Source: Cryptosporangium minutisporangium (GTDB taxonomy: Bacteria > Actinomycetota > Actinomycetes > Mycobacteriales > Cryptosporangiaceae). From it: a stretch of DNA of 64,000 bases. A program made the position numbers and the translations under genes. The notes below the pieces were generated by a model that had not been told where the DNA came from, did not search any database, and saw only the letters and a list, made by a program, of their open reading frames with translations. This document shows, piece after piece, positions 48,807-56,213 of this stretch (positions are counted from its first letter, which is position 1; every line of letters starts with the position of its first letter). The stretch is taken from NCBI RefSeq assembly GCF_039536245.1, contig NZ_BAAAYN010000047.1:140105-204104 (forward strand). The letters run 5' to 3'.

Positions 48807-48899
48807 CTGCGGATCGTCACGTACACCGCACCGGCCGACTCCGAGGACGCCGCCAAGCTCGACTTCCTGCGGGTGGCCGCGCCCGTCGCGGCGGGTTGA
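48807..48899 (+). pseudogene. C-terminal remnant, possibly of an XRE/MmyB-type regulator
   Basis: A 30-codon open stretch, LRIVTYTAPADSEDAAKLDF then LRVAAPVAAG and TGA at 48897-48899, has no start or ribosome-binding site. It resembles the ending of MmyB-type regulators (consensus ...VVYTAEPGSPSADALRLLAS). It begins 3 bp from the truncated end of the SDR remnant on the other strand. Confidence 0.35.
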
Positions 48900-48977
48900 C
48901 GCGGGCACACACCGGCCGCCGGCAGGAAGGTCGGAACAGGTGCGGGACTGTCGGAGGGCGCCGCTACCGTCGGCGGC

Positions 48978-49802
48978 ATGATGGGATCCAACGATGCGCT
49001 GGCCGCCCTCGCCGCCGACCCGTCCGGTGGGTCACTCGGCCTGACGCTGCCACCCGGCCGCCTCCGGCACGAGACCGAGGACGGCCCCCGCGACCAGCCG
49101 ATGCTCTGGCTCAGCGACGATCAGCCGGCCGCCGATGCGTGGACGGTACTTCGAGCCGCTCACGCCCGCACCGGACTATGGCCGCTGCTGCTGAGTGGCC
49201 TCTCGGAGGACGAGCCCGATCGTCCGTGGGCCAGTGGCGAACTCGACCCCACGATGGTCACCTCCGAACCCGGCGCCCACGACGCCGAAGAGCTCCTCGC
49301 CGGCTGGTGGGCCGCGTACACCCCGGACGACGATTCACAGTCCGCGGCCACTGCTCCGTTCGGCACCCGGTGGCCCGGCCTGGCTCCGCCCGGGGTCGAT
49401 CAGGACGATCCCGACGACGCCGCTGCCGAGGTCGCGTACATCCTGGCCGACGCCGACGTACTGACTGAGCCGAGGCTGGGCCTGGTGCCGAGCCGACGCG
49501 GTGCCGACGCCCCGGCCGCCCTGGGCTGGGGCGGGCCGCTGAACTACGAGAACGACACCGCCCAGTTCTCCGCCGTGCTGCGCAGCTGGGAGGATCGGTT
49601 CGGGGCCCGGCTGGTCGGGCTCGGCTTCGACACGCTGCTCCTGAGTGTCGCCGCACCCCCGACCGACCACGATCATGCGTTGCGGGTGGCCGCCGAGCAC
49701 TTCGCGTTCTGCCCGGACAACATCTGGCAGGGCGCCGGCTCGCTCGAGCAGTACGCGGCCGACCTGACCGGGGTGTCCGTCTGGCGCTTCTGGTGGGACT
49801 GA
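48978..49802 (+). CDS. DUF4253-family protein
   Basis: 274 residues. The C-terminal third is the DUF4253 pattern: NYENDTAQFSAVLRSWEDRF, GFDTLLLSVAAPP, then HFAFCPDNIWQG and the closing VSVWRFWWD. The N-terminal two-thirds (LSDDQPAADAWTVLRAAH, GLWPLLLSGL) also belong to this actinobacterial type. Function unknown. ATG 48978 lies 7 bases after TACCGT with no ribosome-binding site, consistent with a leaderless transcript. It converges with the quinone-reductase gene 2 bp away. Confidence 0.85.
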   Translation: MMGSNDALAALAADPSGGSLGLTLPPGRLRHETEDGPRDQPMLWLSDDQPAADAWTVLRAAHARTGLWPLLLSGLSEDEPDRPWASGELDPTMVTSEPGAHDAEELLAGWWAAYTPDDDSQSAATAPFGTRWPGLAPPGVDQDDPDDAAAEVAYILADADVLTEPRLGLVPSRRGADAPAALGWGGPLNYENDTAQFSAVLRSWEDRFGARLVGLGFDTLLLSVAAPPTDHDHALRVAAEHFAFCPDNIWQGAGSLEQYAADLTGVSVWRFWWD

Positions 49803-49804
49803 AC

Positions 49805-50719
49805 CTAGGGAATGAGCACGACCTTGCCGGCGAGCTTCCCGGCCTCCGACCGCTCGTGCACCGACGCCAGCTCGTGCAGCGGCAGCCGCTCGGCGACGTC
49901 GATCTCCAGCTCACCGGCGTCCACCCGGGACACCAGCGTGGCCAGCTGGGCCGCGTCACTGCGGACGTACATGCGCACCGCCCGCACCGGGCCGTCGGAC
50001 GGCGGGTCGGTGATCGTCGAGACGTAGACGCCGCCGGGCGCGACCAGCCCCAGCAGCGGGTCGTCCGCACCGGCCACCAGGTTGAGTACGACGTCGACCG
50101 GCTCGGCGACGGCGTCCACGACCGCGGTGACCGTGTGATCGACGATCTCGGCCGCGCCGTACCGGTGGGCTCGCTCCGCGGTGCGCGAGCTGGCGGTGGC
50201 GAGCACGTGGGCACCGGCGCGGGCGGCCAGCTGCACCGCGTAGCCGCCCACCGCTCCCCCGGCGCCGTTGATCAGGATGCGCTGCCCGGCTTGCAGGTTC
50301 GCGTGCTCGAACAGCGCCTGCCAGGCGGTGAGGCCGCCGACCGGCAGCGCGGCGGCGTCGGTGAGCGGGACCCGGGTGGGTGCGGCGGTGAGCACCGACG
50401 CCGGAACCAGCGCGTACTCGGCGGACGCACCGGCGACGTCCAGCGGTAAGAGCCCGATCACCGCGTCACCGGGGGTGAGGCCGGCGACGTCCGGGCCGAC
50501 CTCGGCGACCCGGCCGGCCAGCTCGATGCCGGGGACGTACGGGAACGCGCCCGGAAACATCGGCTGGAGGTACCCGGCGCGGATCGCGGCGTCGACCGGG
50601 TTGAACGCCGCCGCCGCGGTCTCGAGCAGTACCTGGCCGGGGCCGGGCACCGGTCGGTCGAGGTCCACAGTGGTGAGAACCGACGGCGATCCGAACTCGG
50701 CGTAGCGCTGAGCCTTCAT
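49805..50719 (-). CDS. NADPH:quinone reductase-like MDR enzyme
   Basis: 304 residues. The GroES-like N-terminal domain contains FNPVDAAIRAGY and PYVPGIELAGRVAEVG; the Rossmann domain contains RILINGAGGAVGGYAVQLA. The zinc-binding residues of alcohol dehydrogenases are absent, as in QOR types. It reduces quinones or enones with NADPH. ATG 50719 has GGAGGAG upstream. It is divergent from a MarR gene across two copies of a 16-bp operator, so it is the probable target of that regulator. Confidence 0.9.
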   Translation of the reverse strand: MKAQRYAEFGSPSVLTTVDLDRPVPGPGQVLLETAAAAFNPVDAAIRAGYLQPMFPGAFPYVPGIELAGRVAEVGPDVAGLTPGDAVIGLLPLDVAGASAEYALVPASVLTAAPTRVPLTDAAALPVGGLTAWQALFEHANLQAGQRILINGAGGAVGGYAVQLAARAGAHVLATASSRTAERAHRYGAAEIVDHTVTAVVDAVAEPVDVVLNLVAGADDPLLGLVAPGGVYVSTITDPPSDGPVRAVRMYVRSDAAQLATLVSRVDAGELEIDVAERLPLHELASVHERSEAGKLAGKVVLIP

Positions 50720-50738
50720 GACACACTCCTCCTCAGTT

Positions 50739-50788
50739 GCTTCGAACTCGAAGCACTCTTGTACCGTAGCATGCTTTGAATTTGAAGC
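50739..50788. promoter_or_regulatory. Twin 16-bp operators between quinone reductase and marR
   Basis: GCTTCGAACTCGAAGC at 50739-50754 and GCTTTGAATTTGAAGC at 50773-50788 fit one consensus, GCTTYGAAYTYGAAGC, with starts 34 bp apart (about three helical turns). One copy lies 20 bp from the reductase start and the other 16 bp from the marR start. Confidence 0.75.
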
Positions 50789-50803
50789 AAGTAGAATCGA
50801 CGA

Positions 50804-51304
50804 GTGACGAAACCCGGCCTCGACGCCGCCGAACTCGGCGCGTACTTCGCGCTGATGGACGTCAGCAGCCTGCTCCAGCACGCGATCGAGCAGCAGCTCC
50901 GTAGCGCAGGGGAGCTCACGAACGTCCAGTTCAAGATCTTGATGCGGCTGTTGGAGGCGTCGGACGGGCAGCTGCGGATGACCGACCTGGCCGACAGCCT
51001 GGTGGTCAGCCGCAGCGGGCTGACCTACCAGGCGGGCCTGCTGGAGAAGGCAGGGCTGATCACGCGTACCCCCTCCCCCGACGACGAGCGCAGCACGACA
51101 CTCGGCCTCACCGCGGCGGGCCGGGAGCGGATCGCCGCGGTCCTCCCCGGCCACGTGGACGTCGTCCGGCAACTGTTGCTCGACCCGCTCACCCGGGACG
51201 ACCTCGGAGCGCTGGCCGACCTGCTGACCCGCGTCCGGGACCACATGCGAGCGGCGCCGCCCCGGTCCGCGGCACAGCGCGCCCGCAAGCGGGCGGACTC
51301 GTGA
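50804..51304 (+). CDS. MarR-family transcriptional regulator
   Basis: 166 residues. A winged helix-turn-helix occupies about residues 40-110: TNVQFKILMRLLEASDGQLRM, DLADSLVVSRSGLTYQAGLL (recognition helix) and the wing TRTPSPDDERSTTLGLT. The GTG at 50804 fits family length. It likely represses itself and the divergent quinone reductase through the twin operators, responding to an electrophile or phenolic compound (inference). The stop overlaps the downstream crotonase start by 4 bp. Confidence 0.92.
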   Translation: MTKPGLDAAELGAYFALMDVSSLLQHAIEQQLRSAGELTNVQFKILMRLLEASDGQLRMTDLADSLVVSRSGLTYQAGLLEKAGLITRTPSPDDERSTTLGLTAAGRERIAAVLPGHVDVVRQLLLDPLTRDDLGALADLLTRVRDHMRAAPPRSAAQRARKRADS

Positions 51305-52380
51305 CGCCCGACGTCCCACGACTCGACGTCAGGGCCCTGCTGGACGCGCTCGGCGACCCGCGAGCCACCGAGACGTTCTCCCCCGTGCTCGGGGTGCCGC
51401 TGGTGGCGGTGGAGGTTCCGGACGGTGCCGCCGCCGCGGGCCTCGCCGGGCTCGTCGACCCGAGTCGGTCGGCGGTCGACGTCCGGGCGCTGCCGTGCGT
51501 CGTCGTTCTGGTCGCGCCGGACCCGGCGGTGTTCACCGGGGTGGGGCACGTGCCGCTGCTGCTCGGCGACGTCCTGCTCACCGATGACCCGGACGCCGCA
51601 CGGCCGTTCGTCGCCCCGTCCGACGGCAGCGCCGCGGGGCTGGACGCGCTCACCGCGGTGGCCGCGGCCAACCCGCTCGCGGCGTCGGCGCTGGCCCTGC
51701 TGCTGCGCTCGGCCGAGGGGCTCGACGTCCCGGCCGGGCTGGTGGCCGAGTCGGCGACGTACTCGACGCTCCAGGCCGGGGCGGAGTTCCTCCGCTGGCG
51801 ATCCGGGCGGCCGGTCAAGCCCGCGGAGGGGAGCGGCGACCGAGTGCGCGTCGAGCGGGAGGGCAGCCTCGTCCGGATCACTCTCGTGCGGTCCCAACGG
51901 CGCAACGCGCTCGACGCGGCGATGCGGGACGCGCTCGCCGAGGCGTTCGCGCTGGTGATCGCGGATCCGGACGGTCGCCTGGAGCTCCGCGGCGACGGTC
52001 CGGACTTCTGCGCAGGCGGCGACCTCGACGAGTTCGGAAGCCGCCCCGACCCCGCACTCGCGCACCTCACCCGGCTGACGCGCAGCCCGGCCCGGCTGCT
52101 GCACACCGTCGCCGGTCGCGCCACCGTCCACCTGCACGGCGCCTGCCTGGGCGCGGGGATCGAGCTGCCGGCGTTCGCCGGACGCGTCGTGGCCGCCGAG
52201 AACACGTCGATCGGCCTGCCGGAGGTGACGCTCGGGCTGGTGCCCGGCGCCGGCGGAACCGTCAGCCTGCCGCGCCGGATCGGCCGCCAACGCACGGCCT
52301 GGCTCGGCCTGTCCGGGCAGCGCGTGGACGCCACCCAAGCGCTCCGCTGGGGCCTTGTCGACAGGGTCGAAGAAAACTGA
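51301..52380 (+). CDS. Enoyl-CoA hydratase/isomerase with extra N-terminal domain
   Basis: 359 residues. Residues about 178-355 are a crotonase core: VRITLVRSQRRNALDAAM, oxyanion loops GPDFCAGGDLDEF and HGACLGAGIELPAFA, and the Glu motif GLPEVTLGLVPGAGG. The first about 175 residues contain no crotonase motifs and look like a degenerate partner half. It is translationally coupled to marR (GTGA overlap). Its stop codon forms the end of one arm of the following hairpin. Confidence 0.83.
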   Translation: MTPDVPRLDVRALLDALGDPRATETFSPVLGVPLVAVEVPDGAAAAGLAGLVDPSRSAVDVRALPCVVVLVAPDPAVFTGVGHVPLLLGDVLLTDDPDAARPFVAPSDGSAAGLDALTAVAAANPLAASALALLLRSAEGLDVPAGLVAESATYSTLQAGAEFLRWRSGRPVKPAEGSGDRVRVEREGSLVRITLVRSQRRNALDAAMRDALAEAFALVIADPDGRLELRGDGPDFCAGGDLDEFGSRPDPALAHLTRLTRSPARLLHTVAGRATVHLHGACLGAGIELPAFAGRVVAAENTSIGLPEVTLGLVPGAGGTVSLPRRIGRQRTAWLGLSGQRVDATQALRWGLVDRVEEN

Positions 52381-52426
52381 CCAGGTAGCGACGTATCACC
52401 CGCCGCGATACGTCGATACCTGGTCA
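52378..52426. terminator. Long hairpin joining the stops of two convergent genes
   Basis: Arms of 20 bases (10 + 9 pairs with one mismatch; inner core CGACGTATC/GATACGTCG) flank a 9-nt loop. The crotonase TGA (52378-52380) and the STAND-protein stop (52424-52426) are the outermost bases of the two arms, so a single element ends both transcripts. Confidence 0.8.
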
Positions 52427-55207
52427 GAACGCTGAGTCCACGAACGCGTGGACGTCGCGCTCGAGCGGGACGGTCACCGACTCCCGCGTCGGAAGCACGG
52501 GCTCGCCCACGCCCAGGTCGCGCAGCAGCGCACGCGCGGACTCCAGATCGTGCGCGGACGCGTACGGCGGGCCGTCCCGCCACGCCTGCGTGTAAGCGTT
52601 CAGGGCGTGTTTCGTCGCCTCGTCCGCGCGGCCGAGCGCGAGCAACGCCATCGCGATCCGGTGGTGCGGACGTGCGGCCGGGTGCAGTCGGGCGAGCCGC
52701 TGCAGCGCCTCGTCCAGCGCGCCTTCCGCCTCCTCGCGCCGGTCGAGCTGGGCCAGCAGGTACGCGGTGGTCGCCGGCGCGGTCTCCCGCCCGGCGTCCC
52801 GGTCGTAGCGCTCCACGTCCTGCTGCACGGCGAGCGCGTCCGCGTACCGCCCGGCGCGGAGCAGCCACTCCGCACGCAGCTCGGCCACCCGGCGGCGGTG
52901 CCGCCAGTCACCGGCGTACGCCGCGGCGGCGTCCAGCGCCTCCTCGGCAAGGTCGCCGGACGCCAGCGCGGCGACGCACCGCCAGTACGCCAGGGCCGCC
53001 TCCGACCACGCGGCCGGTGGGATCCGCACGGACGCCGCTGCGGCCGCCGACTCGTCGAGCAGCGCCAGGCCCTCGTCGAGCCGTCCGCACCGGATCGCGC
53101 CGATGCCCCGCTCGCCGAGCAGCCAGGCGTCACCTTTCGCCAGGTCTCCCGCCGCGTCCCGCACTGCCGCGTAGAGCTCCAGCGTCCGGGCCGCCGCGAG
53201 CTCCTGGCCGGCGGCGGCCAGTCCGACGGCGAGCCGCGCCAGGCTCCGCGCCACCGCCTCGGCGTCCCGGGCGAGCAGCGCGTCGGCGAGCAGGCTGGTG
53301 TCCTGCGCGACCGCGACCGTGTACTGGCCGAGCAGGTAGTACGCGATCGCGAGGTCGGCACGCACCGCTCGGCTGCCGTCCGCGGCGAGCGGCGTCAGCA
53401 GCTCGACCACCGTGGCCGCTGCGCCGAGGTTGAGTAACAGCGGGTCGCCCAGCGCCCGCGACCAGACCGCACTCGCCTCCGTCCGCTGCCCGGCGCCGAC
53501 CAGCGCGTAGAAGAGCGTGAGCGTCTGCCGGAGGTCCTCGACGCTGGTCGCGGTCGCCGGATCCTCCGGTGGCAGGCTCTGGAAGTGGTCGCGGATCCGT
53601 TCGTTCGCGGCGACGCGCTCCGGAGCGTCCAACGTGTCGTGCACGTAGGAGCGGACGATCGGGTGCAGGTCGTACGCGGTGGCCGCCGTCGACCGATCCC
53701 ACCAGAGCAGTCCGCGCTCCTCGAGGTCGGTGAGCGCGGCGTCCAGCCGGACGCGTGCCTCCACGTCCTCCGCGGCCCCGTCCCAGTCCCGCGCGTTGCC
53801 GGGGCGGAACGGGTTGATCGCCTCCATCGTGGTCCGGTCGACCGCCCCGGGCAGCACCGAGATCCAGCCGAGCAGCTGGCGGTGCGGCGCCGGGGTGGCG
53901 GCGAGCGCGGCGTCCAGCAGGTGCGCGCGGCGCCTCGCCAGGTCGAGCCCCGCGAACTCGGGCCCGACGCCGTCGGCCAGCCAGCCGTCGAGACCGCCGG
54001 GGTGGGTCCTGGCCAGCCCCGCGACGACGCCGACCAGCAGCGGATGGTTCTCCAGCTGCCGGAAGAACGGGGTGACGCGCTCCGGGACGCCCGGCGCGCC
54101 CAGCCGGTCGAGCAGGACGCGCGTGTCCGCGTCGGTCAGGCCGGGGAGCCCCAGGTGCGTGACGCCGGGCACCGGGCGCCCGTACCGGCCGGCTAGCGCG
54201 TCCGGCATCAGACGGGTGCTCACCAGCACCTTCGACGGCCCCACCGAGGCCAGCGCCCGGACCACCTCGTCCGCGTGCGGCTCGATCAGCGACCGGCGTG
54301 CCGATTCCACGTCCTCGTCGCGGAGCTTGGACGGGTCGAACCGCCCGAACGCCGTGAGCAGCCGCTCGAAGCCGTCGAGCACCAGCAGGTACGGACGTTC
54401 GCGTAACGCGGCGAGCACTCGCTCGGTGAGCTCGGTGCGGCCCAGCCGACCCACTTCGTCGCGGGGCAGACCGGAGACGTACACCAGCGTCTCCCGCAGG
54501 AACCGGGTGATCGACGCCGAGCCACCGTAGAAGCTCCACCAGAGCCGCCCGTACAGGCCGTCGACGACCTCCGGCGCCCGGGCCCGCGCCCACTCCCAGG
54601 TCAGCGCGCTCTTCCCGATGCCGCCGATGGACTCCACCACGAGGACCGGGTCATCCGAGCGGCCCCAGGCGTCGAGCGTCTCCAGCGCGTCGGCCCGCCC
54701 GGTGAACGGTGCGCTGCCGACGTACGGCGGCACCGCGTGGAAGGCCGGCGGAGCCGGTACCGCCGGAGCAGGCTCGGGCTCCGCGCCGCCACCGTACGGG
54801 GCCAGCGCCCGCAGCAACGCCGCCCGGAACTCCGGCACGCTCGCCACCCGGGTCAGCCCGTGCCGCGTCCGGAGCACGGTCGCGAACCGATCGACGCCGT
54901 CGTCGGCCGGGTCGTTCTCGCTCCTCGGTGCCACCGCGAACGCCAGGATCCGGGGGCGCTGCCGTCCGGCCGCCCACTCGTACTCCAGCTCCAGGTAGGA
55001 GGCGTGGGTGCCGGGCGGTCCGCTCCCGAAGCCGGCCCCGAGCAGCAGGACCAGCAGATCGCATCCCCCGACCGCGGCCCGGCGCGCCGCCGGGTCGGGA
55101 AGGTCCGCGGCGTCCACCGGTTGCAGACCGAGCCGATGGCAGACCGCGATCGCGGCTCCACGGTACCGAGCCGACTCCTCCGACGTGCTGCTGACGAAGA
55201 CCCGCAC
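52424..55207 (-). CDS. DUF4062 / STAND NTPase / TPR protein
   Basis: 927 residues. Residues 1-95 are a DUF4062 domain (MRVFVSSTSEESARYRGAA; LLVLLLGAGFG; SYLELEYEWA), a small alpha/beta domain common at the N-terminus of signalling ATPases. Residues about 165-480 are a STAND-type NTPase: Walker A GGIGKS (195-200), Walker B LLVLDGFE (274-281), sensor VLVSTRL, and a GxP-like ENHPLLVGVVAG. The remainder, to 927, is Ala/Leu-rich TPR-like helices. This is an NLR-like architecture for threat sensing with oligomerisation. GTG 55207 has GGGAGGGG upstream. Monocistronic; no toxin or protease gene is linked. Confidence 0.86.
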   Translation of the reverse strand: MRVFVSSTSEESARYRGAAIAVCHRLGLQPVDAADLPDPAARRAAVGGCDLLVLLLGAGFGSGPPGTHASYLELEYEWAAGRQRPRILAFAVAPRSENDPADDGVDRFATVLRTRHGLTRVASVPEFRAALLRALAPYGGGAEPEPAPAVPAPPAFHAVPPYVGSAPFTGRADALETLDAWGRSDDPVLVVESIGGIGKSALTWEWARARAPEVVDGLYGRLWWSFYGGSASITRFLRETLVYVSGLPRDEVGRLGRTELTERVLAALRERPYLLVLDGFERLLTAFGRFDPSKLRDEDVESARRSLIEPHADEVVRALASVGPSKVLVSTRLMPDALAGRYGRPVPGVTHLGLPGLTDADTRVLLDRLGAPGVPERVTPFFRQLENHPLLVGVVAGLARTHPGGLDGWLADGVGPEFAGLDLARRRAHLLDAALAATPAPHRQLLGWISVLPGAVDRTTMEAINPFRPGNARDWDGAAEDVEARVRLDAALTDLEERGLLWWDRSTAATAYDLHPIVRSYVHDTLDAPERVAANERIRDHFQSLPPEDPATATSVEDLRQTLTLFYALVGAGQRTEASAVWSRALGDPLLLNLGAAATVVELLTPLAADGSRAVRADLAIAYYLLGQYTVAVAQDTSLLADALLARDAEAVARSLARLAVGLAAAGQELAAARTLELYAAVRDAAGDLAKGDAWLLGERGIGAIRCGRLDEGLALLDESAAAAASVRIPPAAWSEAALAYWRCVAALASGDLAEEALDAAAAYAGDWRHRRRVAELRAEWLLRAGRYADALAVQQDVERYDRDAGRETAPATTAYLLAQLDRREEAEGALDEALQRLARLHPAARPHHRIAMALLALGRADEATKHALNAYTQAWRDGPPYASAHDLESARALLRDLGVGEPVLPTRESVTVPLERDVHAFVDSAF

Positions 55208-55256
55208 CGACCCCTCCCGCGTCGCCCGTCAGCGTACGGAATCGGTACGGCTTGGC

Positions 55257-55310
55257 TAGGCCGTGTCCTGTTGATCCATGCTCGCAGCGAGATCCACAGG
55301 ACACGGCCTA
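55257..55310. terminator. 20-bp-armed hairpin
   Basis: TAGGCCGTGTCCTGTTGATC pairs with the arm at 55291-55310 except at one position, with a 14-nt loop. It lies between the STAND gene start and the SDR gene end; the SDR stop (55308-55310) is the tip of one arm. Most likely the SDR terminator. Confidence 0.7.
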
Positions 55311-56141
55311 CGGCAGGATCGAGTCCACGTAGCCGCCGTCGACGCGGATCGCGCCCCCGGTCGTCGCGGATGCGAGGTCGGAAGCCAGGTACGTCACGAG
55401 ATGCGCGATCTCCGGCGGCTCGATCAGGCGCTGGAGCAGCGACTGCGGACGGTGCTCGGCCATGAACCGGCGCTGGGCCTCGTCCCACGGGAGGTCGTCG
55501 CCGACCAACTCGGCCACGAAGTCCTCCACGCCGCGGGTGTGCGTCGGTCCGGCGAGTACCGAGTTGACGGTCACCCCGGTACCGGCGGCAGCCTTCGCGA
55601 AGCCGCGGGAGACCGCGAGCAGCGCGGTCTTCGTGACCCCGTAGTGCACCATCTCCACCGGCGTGACGACCGACGAGTCGCTGCTGATGTACATCACCCG
55701 GCCCCAGCCGCGCTCCATCATGCCCGGCAGATACGTGCGGGTGAGCCGGACGCCGGTGAGCACGTTGACGTCGAAGTAGCGCCGCCACTCGTCGTCGTCG
55801 ATCTCCAGCACCGGTTTGGCCCCGAAAATGCCGAGGTTGTTGACGAGGATGTCCAGCTCGGGTGCCTCCGCGCGGACGGCGTCCGCGCCCGCAGCGGTCG
55901 TCACGTCGGCGGCGACGCCCCGGACGTCGGCGCCGGACACCTCGTAGCGGATCGTCTTCACCGCCTCGTCCACCCGCTCGGCGGACCGTCCGTTGACCAG
56001 GACCCGCGCGCCCGCGGCCGCGAGCCCGGCGGCGATCGCGTAGCCGATGCCCTGGGTCGAGCCGGTCACCAGCGCGTGCCGGTCGGACAGGTCGATCGCG
56101 ACGGTGGGGCGGATCGAGAAGATCGATGGGTGCTCCCTCAT
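55308..56141 (-). CDS. Short-chain dehydrogenase (3-oxoacyl-ACP-reductase-like)
   Basis: 277 residues from ATG 56141. Cofactor loop LVTGSTQGIGYAIA, NNLGIFGAK, catalytic Ser in YISSDSSV, Tyr-x3-Lys in HYGVTKTAL, and the closing GAIRVDGGYVDSI. An unusual N-terminal tail of about 15 residues precedes the first strand. It is divergent from the AfsR-like regulator gene, whose start is 73 bp away, so the pair may be co-regulated. Substrate unknown. Confidence 0.9.
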   Translation of the reverse strand: MREHPSIFSIRPTVAIDLSDRHALVTGSTQGIGYAIAAGLAAAGARVLVNGRSAERVDEAVKTIRYEVSGADVRGVAADVTTAAGADAVRAEAPELDILVNNLGIFGAKPVLEIDDDEWRRYFDVNVLTGVRLTRTYLPGMMERGWGRVMYISSDSSVVTPVEMVHYGVTKTALLAVSRGFAKAAAGTGVTVNSVLAGPTHTRGVEDFVAELVGDDLPWDEAQRRFMAEHRPQSLLQRLIEPPEIAHLVTYLASDLASATTGGAIRVDGGYVDSILP

Positions 56142-56200
56142 GCGAAGGTCATTCCCTTCCCGGGAGCGCCGCACGCCGAAAATGCCGGTCCGGGCCGCAC

Positions 56201-56206
56201 TACCCT
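56201..56206 (+). promoter_or_regulatory. -10 element (TACCCT) of a leaderless afsR-like gene
   Basis: TACCCT ends 7 bases before the GTG start and no ribosome-binding site intervenes, the pattern of leaderless actinobacterial transcripts. The -35 is unclear. Confidence 0.45.
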
Positions 56207-56213
56207 TCCCAGC

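Noticed and set aside
55257-55310. Terminal inverted repeats of an insertion sequence
   Set aside because: The two 20-bp arms are only 14 bases apart, with no second copy further away and no transposase, so a hairpin terminator is the better reading.
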